This document shows positions 1-8,501 of a stretch of 64,000 nt of DNA, in pieces (the stretch's first letter is position 1; the number at the start of each line of letters is the position of its first letter). The translations under genes were made by a program, and so were the position numbers. The notes beneath the pieces were generated by a model. It was not told the DNA's origin and ran no database searches. It saw only the letters and a program-made list of their open reading frames with translations. Source of the DNA: Hyphomicrobiales bacterium (GTDB lineage: Bacteria; Pseudomonadota; Alphaproteobacteria; Rhizobiales; Rhizobiaceae); NCBI GenBank assembly GCA_900466945.1, contig UBNV01000016.1, positions 124,001 to 188,000 on the forward strand, in the 5' to 3' direction.

Positions 1-165
1 GGCTGCCGCCCGGTTATAGACATAGCCGACCTTGTCCATGGCCTCGCGCACCAGAAGGCGCGTCTCCTCCTTGACCAGCGGACTGTTCTGCAGGACGAGG
101 CTGACGGTGGATTTGGAAATGCCCGCCACGCGTGCCACGTCTATGATGGTCGGCCGTCGCTCCAT
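1..165 (-). CDS. LacI-family transcriptional regulator, N-terminal part (cut by window edge)
   Basis: Only the first 55 codons are inside the window. The protein starts MERRPTIIDVARVAGISKST, a standard LacI helix-turn-helix in which the ARVAGISKSTVS segment is the recognition unit, followed by the hinge-side residues MDKVGYVYNRAA. It reads in the same direction as the sugar-type operon above it and begins 5 bp after the DUF993 gene stop, so it is probably the last visible gene of that operon and a candidate local repressor. The ligand-binding domain is out of view, so the effector cannot be guessed. Confidence 0.85.
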   Translation of the reverse strand, partial: MERRPTIIDVARVAGISKSTVSLVLQNSPLVKEETRLLVREAMDKVGYVYNRAAA

Positions 166-170
166 ACCTG

Positions 171-1334
171 TCAGTTTATCCCGTGTAACTCAGCCAAGAC
201 CCGCATCCTTCTCACGGCAAGCTCAGGATCGGCAAGCAGATTTGCCTGATCGGCCAGCCTGAAGACCTGCGCATAGTGGACGATGTCGCGGCTCGACTGA
301 AAGCCGGCCGGCATGATGAAGTGACGCTGGTGGCCGTTCAGCCAGGCGAGGAAGGCAATGCCGGCCTTGTAAAAGCGCGTCGGTGCGCGGAAGATTTCCC
401 GGCTGAGCGGCACGGTGGGTTTCAGCAGCCGGTGATAGGTGTCGAGATCGCCGGCAGCGAGTGCATCGAGTGCCTGCGAGGCCGCCGGTGCAATGGCGGC
501 GAAGATGCCGAGCAGCGCATGGGAGTAATGCGCGCCATCGCCCGCGATCAGGTCGGCATAATTGAAGTCGTCGCCGGTGTAGAGACGCACACCCTCCGGC
601 AGGCGGGCACGAAACGCCTCTTCATGCGCCTGATCGAGCAGCGAGATCTTGATGCCGTCAACCTTACCAGGGTTCTCGCCGATCAGATCGAGGACGAAGT
701 CGCTTGCTTCAGCGACATCGTCGCTGCCCCAGTAGCCTTTCAATGCCGGGTCGAACATATCGCCCAGCCAATGCAAGATGACGGGCTCACGCGCTCCGTC
801 GATCAGCCGGCGATAGACAGAGCGGTAGACGTCGGAGCCGGCGCTCATCGCGGGAAAGGCGCGCGAGGCCATGAGAATGAGCTGCCCGCCGGCGGCCTCG
901 ATGGCTTCCGCCTGCGTCTGGTAGGCGGCTGCGATCTTGTCTGCGGTGGTGAGGTCTGCGAGCGCCACATGGTCAGTCCCTGCCCCGCAGGCGACGCGCG
1001 GCTTCATCGGATGCGCCTTGGCGGCCACCATCGTCCGTTGGATCAGTTCCAGCGCCGTCGGCCAGTCGACCCCCATGCCGCGCTGGGCCGTGTCCATGGC
1101 TTCGGCGAGACCGAGGCCTTGATCCCAAAGCGAGGTGCGGAAGGCGAGTGTTCCCTCCCAGTCGACCGCCGGCCGCGTATCCCAGGGATTACGTTCGCGC
1201 AGCGGATCGGAGACGACATGGGCTGCGGCAAAGGCGGTGCGGGTCAGCGGACGCGTCGGAGCGCGCGGTGTAAGCGGGGTTCCGGTGAGGCGATAGTCTT
1301 CGATACGGCCATCGGCGGTGGGCAAGGCAATCAT
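171..1334 (-). CDS. DUF993 family protein (putative TIM-barrel, dihydrodipicolinate synthase-like)
   Basis: The product is 387 residues. It matches the DUF993 family as I know it from rhizobial sugar-catabolic operons: an N-terminal MIALPTADGRIEDYRL segment, a central HWLGDMFDPALKGYWGS segment and a following KVDGIKISLLD strand. The family is annotated as dihydrodipicolinate synthase-like, which suggests an aldolase-type TIM barrel, but no reaction is established. The start overlaps the Dabb gene stop by 4 bp (ATGA), showing translational coupling. Its position after two GMC oxidoreductases and an SDR suggests a late step, perhaps C-C cleavage of an oxidised sugar or polyol; that is inference. 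Confidence 0.75.
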   Translation of the reverse strand: MIALPTADGRIEDYRLTGTPLTPRAPTRPLTRTAFAAAHVVSDPLRERNPWDTRPAVDWEGTLAFRTSLWDQGLGLAEAMDTAQRGMGVDWPTALELIQRTMVAAKAHPMKPRVACGAGTDHVALADLTTADKIAAAYQTQAEAIEAAGGQLILMASRAFPAMSAGSDVYRSVYRRLIDGAREPVILHWLGDMFDPALKGYWGSDDVAEASDFVLDLIGENPGKVDGIKISLLDQAHEEAFRARLPEGVRLYTGDDFNYADLIAGDGAHYSHALLGIFAAIAPAASQALDALAAGDLDTYHRLLKPTVPLSREIFRAPTRFYKAGIAFLAWLNGHQRHFIMPAGFQSSRDIVHYAQVFRLADQANLLADPELAVRRMRVLAELHGIN

Positions 1335-1660
1335 GTTGGAGATCCCTGAGTTTGGACGGGGAGGTCGAAGACGAGGATGCCGTCGAGACCACCCTCGGCA
1401 TGGGCGACCAGGCGCGCGCCGAAGCGCTTGTGATCAGGATGGACCTGATAGGCTTCGAGCGCCGGCCAGTCGGCGAAATCGGCGACGAAGCCGTGCAGAT
1501 AGCCCCGTTCGATGCGCTCCGGGCTTTCGCTGCGGCCCGAGGTGATCGACAGGAGGCCCGGCACCTTGCCCTCGATCTGATGCAGTTCGGCAAAGAGGTC
1601 ATCAATGACGGCCGTGGAAACGCTCGGCTGGAAACGAACGAGCACAATGTGGCGGATCAT
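1331..1660 (-). CDS. Dabb (stress-responsive A/B barrel) family protein
   Basis: This 109-residue protein begins MIRHIVLVRFQPSVS and contains the HPDHKRFGARLVAHAEG segment typical of Dabb ferredoxin-like dimeric barrels, whose usual length is about 100 residues. Bacterial members often sit in catabolic operons without a proven reaction; some related plant and fungal proteins are enzymes acting on polyketide-like substrates. The gene overlaps the upstream GMC gene by 4 bp and the downstream DUF993 gene by 4 bp, so the three are co-translated. No catalytic residue can be assigned from sequence alone. Confidence 0.75.
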   Translation of the reverse strand: MIRHIVLVRFQPSVSTAVIDDLFAELHQIEGKVPGLLSITSGRSESPERIERGYLHGFVADFADWPALEAYQVHPDHKRFGARLVAHAEGGLDGILVFDLPVQTQGSPT

Positions 1661-3249
1661 GACAACACCCCGTGATCGGCCTTGATCATGTCGGCTGCCT
1701 TTTCGGCGATCATGATGGTCGGCGCATTGGTGTTGGACGAGACCACGGTCGGCATGATCGAGGCGTCGATGACGCGCAGACCTTCGATACCGTTGAAGCG
1801 CAGACGCGGATCGACGACGGCCTCCGGGTCCGAGCCCATGCGGCAGGTGCCGGCCGGGTGGTGGTCGGTTTTCGAATGACGGCAGGCATAGTTGAAATAG
1901 TCCTGGTCGCTTTGCACATCCGGACCCGGCAGACGCTCGGCCTTGACGTAGGGCTTAAGCGCATCCTGGCGCATGATGTCTCTGGCAATCTTCAAACCCC
2001 GGATCGACATCTCGCGATCATGCCGATCGGCCCAGTAGTTGGGATCGATGAGGGGAGCTGAGAGAGGGTCGGCCGAGCCGAGCCGGACGGTGCCCCGCGA
2101 CCGTGGCCTTAGATAGGCGGAATTCAGCGTCACGCCGCCGTTTGCCATGGCGGCCACGCCGGCCTCGATACCGGAGCCGAGACCGAGATGGAACTGGATA
2201 TCCGGCGAGCGGGCTTCCGGATCCGCATACCAGAATCCCCCGGTTTCGAAGAGGCTCGAGGCGACCGGGCCGGTTTTGGTCAGCAGATATTGCAGCCCGG
2301 CGAGCACTGACAGATGCGGCTTGGCGAAACGGTCATAGGTGTGCGGCCCGGTGCATTCTGCGATGACGAAGAGATCGAGATGGTCCTGCAGGTTTGACCC
2401 GACGCCGGGCTGGTCTAAGACGACAGGCACGCCGACCGAGGCGAGATGATCGGCAGGCCCAATGCCGGACAGCATCAGCAGACGCGGGCTGCCGATGGCA
2501 CCCGACGAGAGAAGCACTTCCCGTTCGGCCCGAACGACGCCCTCACCGGCAAGCTCGACTCCAACAGCGCGTCCGCTTTCGACCACGAGCTTCAGCACCT
2601 GGGCGTCGGTGCGGATGGTAAGGTTCGGCCGTTTGCGTGCGGGGTTGAGGTAGGCAATCGACGCCGAGGAGCGGCGGACATTGCGCTGGGTCAGTTGGTA
2701 GTATCCGACGCCGTCCTGCGTCTCGCCGGTCATGTCGCCATTGAAGGGGATGCCGAGTTCGCCCGCCGCCTTGAAATAGGCTTCGCAGATCGGCAGCGGC
2801 GCCGAAGGCTTGCTGACACCGAGCGGACCGCCTTTGCCGTGATAGCGGTTGTCGAAGCTGTCATTGTCCTCGGCCTTGCGGAAGTAAGGCAGGACATCGT
2901 CGTAGGACCAGCCTTCGCAGCCCATCTGGCGCCAGTCGTCATAATCGAGCGCATTGCCGCGCGTGTAGATCTGCGCATTGATGCTGGAGCCGCCGCCGAT
3001 GACCTTCGCCTGGGTATAGCGGATCACCATATTGTTCATGTGCCGCTGCGGCACGGTGCTCCAGCCCCAGCTGCCGATGCCCTTGGTCATCTTCGCAAAG
3101 CCCGCCGGCAGATGGTAGAAGGGATGCCAGTCGCGCCCGCCTGCCTCGAGCAGAAGCACGTTGAAATCCGGATTTTCCGACAGGCGCGCAGCGAGCACCG
3201 AGCCCGCTGAACCGCCGCCGACTATGATGAAATCAAAACCTTGCCGCAT
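1657..3249 (-). CDS. GMC-family FAD-dependent oxidoreductase (choline dehydrogenase-like)
   Basis: The 530-residue flavoprotein has the N-terminal FAD dinucleotide-binding motif in FIIVGGGSAGSVLAARL (residues about 7-23). It also has the GMC signature around GGGSSINAQIYTRG and the C-terminal catalytic pair: His464 in HPAGTCRMG and Asn508 in SSNTNAPT. Both are intact, so it should be active. GMC enzymes oxidise an alcohol to an aldehyde or ketone. It is preceded by AGGAG six bases before the ATG and lies 9 bp after the SDR. It is one of two GMC enzymes in this operon, so two different hydroxyls, or two successive oxidations, may be involved. Confidence 0.88.
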   Translation of the reverse strand: MRQGFDFIIVGGGSAGSVLAARLSENPDFNVLLLEAGGRDWHPFYHLPAGFAKMTKGIGSWGWSTVPQRHMNNMVIRYTQAKVIGGGSSINAQIYTRGNALDYDDWRQMGCEGWSYDDVLPYFRKAEDNDSFDNRYHGKGGPLGVSKPSAPLPICEAYFKAAGELGIPFNGDMTGETQDGVGYYQLTQRNVRRSSASIAYLNPARKRPNLTIRTDAQVLKLVVESGRAVGVELAGEGVVRAEREVLLSSGAIGSPRLLMLSGIGPADHLASVGVPVVLDQPGVGSNLQDHLDLFVIAECTGPHTYDRFAKPHLSVLAGLQYLLTKTGPVASSLFETGGFWYADPEARSPDIQFHLGLGSGIEAGVAAMANGGVTLNSAYLRPRSRGTVRLGSADPLSAPLIDPNYWADRHDREMSIRGLKIARDIMRQDALKPYVKAERLPGPDVQSDQDYFNYACRHSKTDHHPAGTCRMGSDPEAVVDPRLRFNGIEGLRVIDASIMPTVVSSNTNAPTIMIAEKAADMIKADHGVLS

Positions 3250-3258
3250 TCTATTCTC

Positions 3259-4017
3259 CTAGAGGCGAGCCAGCGAAAGCCCGCCGTCGACCGGGATCAC
3301 CGCACCATTGGCGAAAGCAAAACGCCCTTCGGCAAGCGGCACGACCACGCTGCCGATATCGGCAGGGTGACCCCAGCGCAGAGCAGGCACGAGCCCGCCC
3401 TCGATCCGCGCCGTGTATTTGTCCTTCACGCCCGCCGTCATCTCCGTTTCGATGATGCCAGGTCTCAGCTCGAAGACGCCGATGCCATGCGGGGCGAGTC
3501 GGAGGGCAAAGAGCTCCGCCATCATGCCGGCCCCGGCCTTGGAGATGCAGTATTCCGCCCGCTCGATCGAGGCCATGCTGGCGCTCACCGAGGTCACGAA
3601 GACGATCGAACGATAGGTGTCGGATGGGGTTGCCAGCATGCGCCGCGCGACCTCCTGGGCGAGGAAGAAGGCGCCGCGGAGGTTGACACCGAGCACAAAG
3701 TCGAAGCTGTCGGGTGCGAGCGCCAGCATGTCACCGCGCACCTTGGCCGGCACGCCGGCATTGGACACGAAGGTGGTGACAGGGCCGAGGAGTGCTTCGA
3801 CCTGGTCGAGGACAGAGGCGACGTTGTCGATGTCCTGCAGGTCGTGGCGGATATAGATGGCAGCATCGCCCAGCTCCGCAAGCGCTGCCTGTGCCTGGGG
3901 CGCGTCTTCGTCAGACCTCGACGCCAGCGCGAGCTTGTAGCCAGCGCCGGCCAGTTCGCGGGCGATGCCGAGGCCGATGCCCTGCTGGCCTCCCGTAATC
4001 AGTGCAACCTTCTTCAC
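3259..4017 (-). CDS. Short-chain dehydrogenase/reductase (SDR)
   Basis: I place the start at the GTG at 4017, which overlaps the upstream GMC stop (GTGA). The 252-residue product then begins (V)KKVALITGGQQGIGLGIA, the classic TGxxxGIG cofactor motif at residues 8-14. The longer open frame upstream only reads antisense-like sequence inside the GMC gene. The NAGVP motif, a serine in the VFVTSVSAS segment and the YCISK catalytic Tyr-Lys pair are present, and the C-terminus ends in VIPVDGGLSL, as in the FabG-like classical SDRs. It probably interconverts a ketone and a secondary alcohol on the operon substrate using NAD(P). Confidence 0.87.
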   Translation of the reverse strand: MKKVALITGGQQGIGLGIARELAGAGYKLALASRSDEDAPQAQAALAELGDAAIYIRHDLQDIDNVASVLDQVEALLGPVTTFVSNAGVPAKVRGDMLALAPDSFDFVLGVNLRGAFFLAQEVARRMLATPSDTYRSIVFVTSVSASMASIERAEYCISKAGAGMMAELFALRLAPHGIGVFELRPGIIETEMTAGVKDKYTARIEGGLVPALRWGHPADIGSVVVPLAEGRFAFANGAVIPVDGGLSLARL

Positions 4018-5513
4018 TGGCTGAACTCCGTTTCGATGATGTGCTGGCCCGACCGCAGGGCGAGTGCTGCGATTGTCAGGGCCGGGTTGACGGCGGCTGA
4101 GGTCGGCAGGATCGACGCGTCGACGATGAAGAGATTGCGATGATCGTGGCTGCGCCCGAAACTGTCGACCACGCTGGTCATCGGGTCCAAACCCATGCGC
4201 GCGGTGCCGCATTGATGAGAGGGCGTGCGCCGGTCGAAGGGGCGCGAAAGCACGACCGGGTAGCCGGCTTTCCGGATCAGTGACTTCAGCCTGTCGACCA
4301 AAGCAAGATGCGCTTCCCAGTTCGAGCGCTTCCAGTCGAGCATGATCCGACCATTCCTGACCGTCACGCGGCTTTGGGGATTGGGCAGATCTTCCGACAT
4401 GGCATAGAGATCGATCGATCGTTTGGCGATCCAGTGAGCGAGCGGTCGCGGCAGCGGCGAGCTCGCAGCGAGAATCGGGCCGGTAATCTTGCCGAGCAGC
4501 TGGATATTGCCGAGCGGCTCGCCGTTCGGTCCGCCCGTCAGGTAGAAGTCGTTGACCAGCAGGGTCTTCTGGTAAATCGACGGATTGCGCCGGAAAGGGT
4601 GGAGCGCCAGCACCGCCGAACAATTGTGGTTCATGAAGTTGCGGCCAACTTGGTCGGAGCGGTTTGCCAGACCCAGCGGACGGTTTTCGTCGGCCGAGGA
4701 CAGCAGGATGGCAGCACTCCTGACGGCACCGGCCGAGAGAGCCACGAGCGGTGCGCTCAGTATCTTTGTCTCACCTTGGTTCACCACCTCGACACCGGTG
4801 ATCTTTCCGCCCCCGCCCGCCAGAAGGCGTGTGACTTCGCATCCCGTCGCAAGCGACACGTTAGGATGGCGAAGCGCTGCGGCGAGGCTCACAGTCTCCG
4901 CATCCTTCTTGCCGCCGCAGGTGTCTGGGAATGCGTCCCAGGTCGTTTTCCCATGGGCAAGCCATGTATCGATGTCGACACCGAGCGGCAGGGATGCCGG
5001 GTGCAGCCCGACGGATCCCAGACGGCGGCGAAGATCCGCGATGACAGGCTCGTCCGGTACGGGGCGATGGTCATACGTTCCTGAATGCGGCGGCTCGGTC
5101 GGATCCTCGCCCAGAGTGCCCCGAACCTTGAACAGGTGTTCGGCCTGCTGATACCACGGCTCCAGGCTGTCATAGGCGATCGGCCAGCCGGGCGTCGTTC
5201 CGCCCATATGGCGCAGGGGGGAGAAATCCTCGCGGCGATAACGCAACAGCACCGCGCCGTAGAATTTAGAGTTGCCGCCGACATTGTAGTAATTGCCGGG
5301 GTTGAAAAGCTGGTTGTCGCCGTCGAGCCATTCTTCTTTTGGCCGAAAATGCGCCTTGCCGAAAATGGCTTCCGGATCCCGGTCTGCTGGAGACGGTTTC
5401 AACCTTTCGCCCTTCTCGACGATCAGGATGCGGCGGCCCGTCGGAGCAAGCTGCGCGGCAAGCGTCGCGCCCCCCATGCCCGAACCGATGATGATGACGT
5501 CTGCGTCGCTCAT
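4014..5513 (-). CDS. GMC-family oxidoreductase (second of the operon)
   Basis: I start this at the ATG at 5513, which overlaps the ATPase stop by 4 bp (ATGA) and gives a 499-residue protein beginning MSDADVIIIGSGMGGATLAA with an FAD-binding Rossmann motif. The C-terminal half carries the catalytic His in HQCGTARMG and the Asn in AAVNPALTIAA. It belongs to a different GMC subgroup from the neighbour at 1657 (SGMGG instead of GGGSAG, and a YYNVGGNSKFYGAVLLR segment), closer to bacterial sugar or gluconate-type dehydrogenases. Having two divergent GMC enzymes in one operon is the notable feature. Confidence 0.85.
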   Translation of the reverse strand: MSDADVIIIGSGMGGATLAAQLAPTGRRILIVEKGERLKPSPADRDPEAIFGKAHFRPKEEWLDGDNQLFNPGNYYNVGGNSKFYGAVLLRYRREDFSPLRHMGGTTPGWPIAYDSLEPWYQQAEHLFKVRGTLGEDPTEPPHSGTYDHRPVPDEPVIADLRRRLGSVGLHPASLPLGVDIDTWLAHGKTTWDAFPDTCGGKKDAETVSLAAALRHPNVSLATGCEVTRLLAGGGGKITGVEVVNQGETKILSAPLVALSAGAVRSAAILLSSADENRPLGLANRSDQVGRNFMNHNCSAVLALHPFRRNPSIYQKTLLVNDFYLTGGPNGEPLGNIQLLGKITGPILAASSPLPRPLAHWIAKRSIDLYAMSEDLPNPQSRVTVRNGRIMLDWKRSNWEAHLALVDRLKSLIRKAGYPVVLSRPFDRRTPSHQCGTARMGLDPMTSVVDSFGRSHDHRNLFIVDASILPTSAAVNPALTIAALALRSGQHIIETEFSQ

Positions 5514-6622
5514 GGCCGGATGCGCTCTTCCGTCTGGGGATCGAAAGCCACGGCCTTTTCCATGTTGACCGCGAATTCGAAGTCGTCGCCACCTGCTATA
5601 TCGACGTCGGCGCGCATGCGCGCGATTACGTCCTTGCTGCCGAGGCCCATGGTGACGAAGGTGTCGGAGCCTGCAGGCTCGGTGACGATCACCCGGTTTC
5701 TCAGGCTGACGATGTTCTGCGACTTGCGGTCGGCACCTTCGGGATCGGTGATCGCCTCCGGGCGGATGCCGAGCAGGATGTCCCGTCCGTCCCAAGCGGT
5801 CAGGCTCGGCTGGCTGAAGGCGAGCAGACTCTTCGACCCATCCCCCAGCACGACTTCGGCATGGGGCGTGCCTTCACGAACCACGACACGTGCCGGCACG
5901 ACATTCATCGCTGGGCTTCCCATGAAGGTGGCGACGAAGACATTGGCCGGCGTGTCGTAGATCTCCTTCGGCGTGCCGAGCTGCTGGATATAGCCCTTGT
6001 TCATGACCGCAATCCGCGTCGAGAGCGTCATCGCCTCGATCTGGTCGTGGGTCACATAGACGATGGTGCGTTTCAGCTTGGCATGAAGCTTCTTGATCTC
6101 GGTGCGCATGTCGACGCGCAGCTTCGCGTCGAGGTTCGACAGCGGCTCGTCGAAGAGGAAGACGTCGGGATCACGCACCAGCGCACGGCCCATGGCGACA
6201 CGCTGGCGCTGGCCGCCGGAAAGTTGGCCCGGCTTGCGGTCGGTGAGATGATCGATCTGCAGGAGCTTCGCGACATCAAGCAGCGCCTTGTCGCGTTCCG
6301 GCTTCGGTATGCCATGCATTTCAAGCCCGAAGGTGATGTTCTGGCCCACGGTCATGTTGGGGTAGAGCGCATAAGACTGGAAGACCATGGCGATGTTGCG
6401 CTTCGACGGATGCACCCCGTTGATGACCCGGTCCCTGATCGCGATCTCGCCCGAGGAAATGCCCTCAAGGCCGGCTATCATGCCGAGAAGGGTCGACTTG
6501 CCGCAGCCGGAGGGGCCGACGAGCACGAGGAATTCGCCCTCCTCAACCGAGATGTCGACACGGTGCAGAACTTCCAACTGTCCGTAAGACTTGGTGACGT
6601 TCCGGATGTCGAGAAAGCCCAT
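5510..6622 (-). CDS. Sugar ABC transporter ATP-binding protein (UgpC/MalK type)
   Basis: This 370-residue ATPase has Walker A GPSGCGKST (residues 36-44), a Q-loop in VFQSYALYPNM, the signature LSGGQRQRV, Walker B VFLFDEPLSNLD and the H-loop in VTHDQIEAMT. A C-terminal TOBE-type regulatory domain follows (about 240-370). The length and the C-terminal domain are those of CUT1 carbohydrate importers (MalK, UgpC, MsmK). It energises the two permeases encoded just upstream (4-bp gap) and is translationally coupled to the GMC gene downstream. The UgpC label used in databases is generic and does not imply glycerol phosphate. Confidence 0.93.
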   Translation of the reverse strand: MGFLDIRNVTKSYGQLEVLHRVDISVEEGEFLVLVGPSGCGKSTLLGMIAGLEGISSGEIAIRDRVINGVHPSKRNIAMVFQSYALYPNMTVGQNITFGLEMHGIPKPERDKALLDVAKLLQIDHLTDRKPGQLSGGQRQRVAMGRALVRDPDVFLFDEPLSNLDAKLRVDMRTEIKKLHAKLKRTIVYVTHDQIEAMTLSTRIAVMNKGYIQQLGTPKEIYDTPANVFVATFMGSPAMNVVPARVVVREGTPHAEVVLGDGSKSLLAFSQPSLTAWDGRDILLGIRPEAITDPEGADRKSQNIVSLRNRVIVTEPAGSDTFVTMGLGSKDVIARMRADVDIAGGDDFEFAVNMEKAVAFDPQTEERIRP

Positions 6623-6626
6623 GATT

Positions 6627-7505
6627 TTATCCTTTGACTGAACCGGCCATCAGTCCGCGCACGAAATAGCGCCCGGCGACGACATAAACGAGAAGGGTGG
6701 GAAGGGCGGCGATGATCGCGCCCGCGAAGTGGACGTTGTATTCCTTCACCCCCGTGGAAGACTGGACGAGGTTGTTGAGCGCTGCCGTCATCGGCTGGCT
6801 GGTGCCGCCAAAGGAGACGCCGAACAGGAAGTCATTCCAGATGTTTGTGAACTGCCAGATGACGGAGACGACGGTGATCGGGCCGGAGACCGGCAGCAGG
6901 ATGCGCCAGAAGATGCGGAAGAAACCGGCGCCGTCGATCTGGGCCGCCTTGACCAGCTCGGTCGGGAAGTTGGCGTAGTAGTTACGGTAATAGAGCGTGG
7001 TGAAGCCGATGCCGTAAACCACATGGACCAGGACCAGTCCGGGAACCGTGCCGGCGAGACCGAGCTTGCCGAGCACCAGCGCCATCGGGATCAGCACGAT
7101 CTGGAACGGAATGAAGCAGGAAAACAGCATCAGCCCGAAGATGATCGTGTCGCCACGGAAGCGCCATTTAGTAAGCACGTAGCCATTGAGCGCGCCGAGG
7201 ATCGTCGAGATGGCGACGGCGGGCACGACCATCAGAATCGAATTCAGGAAGTAGGGCTTCAAGCCGGTCGGCGACACGCCGATCTGGGCGGTCGACCAGG
7301 CGGATCGCCAGGCGTCCAGCGTCCAGGTTTCCGGCAGTGCCATCATGTTGCCGCCGGTAATCTCCGGCAGCGGCTTCAGCGAATTGATGCCCATCACATA
7401 AAGCGGCAGAAGGTAGAAGAGCGCGAAGAGGAGAAGCACCAGATAGATGAAGGTGCGGGTGACGCGACCGGTCCTGACGGCGGTGTCCTGGCTGACGGCA
7501 GACAT
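6627..7505 (-). CDS. Carbohydrate ABC transporter permease (MalG-like)
   Basis: The 292-residue membrane protein has six predicted helices. The first is VTRTFIYLVLLLFALFYLLP near residue 16. The ATPase-contacting EAA loop reads ELVKAAQIDGAGFFRIFWRI followed by LLP. The N-terminal periplasmic loop after TM1 and the overall size match MalG-type CUT1 subunits. Its ATG overlaps the stop of the upstream permease by one base (TGATG). It pairs with the MalF-like subunit to form the translocation pore of the importer. Confidence 0.92.
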   Translation of the reverse strand: MSAVSQDTAVRTGRVTRTFIYLVLLLFALFYLLPLYVMGINSLKPLPEITGGNMMALPETWTLDAWRSAWSTAQIGVSPTGLKPYFLNSILMVVPAVAISTILGALNGYVLTKWRFRGDTIIFGLMLFSCFIPFQIVLIPMALVLGKLGLAGTVPGLVLVHVVYGIGFTTLYYRNYYANFPTELVKAAQIDGAGFFRIFWRILLPVSGPITVVSVIWQFTNIWNDFLFGVSFGGTSQPMTAALNNLVQSSTGVKEYNVHFAGAIIAALPTLLVYVVAGRYFVRGLMAGSVKG

Positions 7506-8398
7506 CAGTTCTTCTCCTTCAGTTCGGCATAGAGATAGGGAACCATGATGGCTGCGATGGTCATCAGCATGATCACGGCGGAGGCTGAGCCGACGCCCAT
7601 CTGGTTGCGGGTGAAGGTGTAGGAATACATGAAGGTCGCAGGCATCTCGGTGGCGCGGCCCGGGCCACCGCCGGTGAGCGCGATGACAAGGTCATAGGAC
7701 TTGATCGCGAGGTGGCTGAGGATGACGAAGGCAGACAAAAAGGCCGGGCGCAGCATCGGAATGACGATGCGCCGGTAAAGCTGGAAGCTCGAAGCACCGT
7801 CGATCTGGGCGGCCTTCAGGATCTCGTTGTCGATGCCGCGCAGGCCTGCCAGGAACATGGCCATGACGAAACCACTGGTCTGCCACACCGCCGCGATGAC
7901 GATGGTATAGATCGCCATGTCGTTGTCCTTGATCCAGGTGAAAGAGAAGCTCTCCCAGCCCCAGAGCCGCATGATCCGCTCAAGACCGATGCCCGGATCG
8001 AGGAACCATTTCCAGGCCGTGCCGGTGACGATGAAGGACAGTGCCATCGGGTAGAGATAGATCGGGCGCAGCAGCCCCTCGCCGCGGATCTTCTGGTCGA
8101 GGAAGATCGCCAGCATAAGGCCGAGTGCGGTGCAGATGACGATGTAGAGACTGGCGAAAATCGCGATGTTGCTGATCGCGATGTGCCAGTTTTCCTGGGC
8201 CCAGAGCCGGCTGTAATTGGTGAAGCCAATGAAATTGTAGACCGGCAGCATCTTCGAGCCGGTGAAGGACAGGAAGATCGTGAACAGGATGAACCCGTAG
8301 ACGAACAGCAGGATGACGGCGAAGGACGGTGCGAGCACAATCTTCGGCAGCCAGTCCTGGACACGCGTGCGCAAGTCAGCCCGGGTCGAGCTTGTCAT
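7505..8398 (-). CDS. Carbohydrate ABC transporter permease (MalF/UgpA-like)
   Basis: I choose the ATG at 8398 (MTSSTRADLRTRVQDW), which gives 297 residues, the normal size for UgpA-like subunits. The longer frame would translate the two intergenic hairpins and is rejected. The first helix is LAPSFAVILLFVYGFILFTI, and the EAA loop is EILKAAQIDGASSFQLYRRI. It is separated from the binding-protein gene by about 100 bp holding two stem-loops, a common way to make binding protein outnumber permease. Confidence 0.92.
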   Translation of the reverse strand: MTSSTRADLRTRVQDWLPKIVLAPSFAVILLFVYGFILFTIFLSFTGSKMLPVYNFIGFTNYSRLWAQENWHIAISNIAIFASLYIVICTALGLMLAIFLDQKIRGEGLLRPIYLYPMALSFIVTGTAWKWFLDPGIGLERIMRLWGWESFSFTWIKDNDMAIYTIVIAAVWQTSGFVMAMFLAGLRGIDNEILKAAQIDGASSFQLYRRIVIPMLRPAFLSAFVILSHLAIKSYDLVIALTGGGPGRATEMPATFMYSYTFTRNQMGVGSASAVIMLMTIAAIMVPYLYAELKEKN

Positions 8399-8426
8399 GA
8401 GGGTTCTCCCTGTATGGTATGATAGA

Positions 8427-8495
8427 CCGACGCCGCCTATCACCTGGCAGACGGCGTCGGAGGGGTCACGGGCGACGAAGAGCGGCGCCCGTGAC
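8427..8495 (-). promoter_or_regulatory. Tandem intercistronic stem-loops between binding protein and permease genes
   Basis: Two perfect inverted repeats sit between the binding-protein stop and the permease start. One has 10-bp arms at 8465-8474 and 8486-8495 (GTCACGGGCG / CGCCCGTGAC). The other has 9-bp arms at 8427-8435 and 8452-8460 (CCGACGCCG / CGGCGTCGG). Neither is followed by a T-run on the transcribed strand, so they look like mRNA-stabilising or processing hairpins rather than full terminators, as known from malE-malF type operons. Confidence 0.7.
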
Positions 8496-8501
8496 GGGAG
8501 G

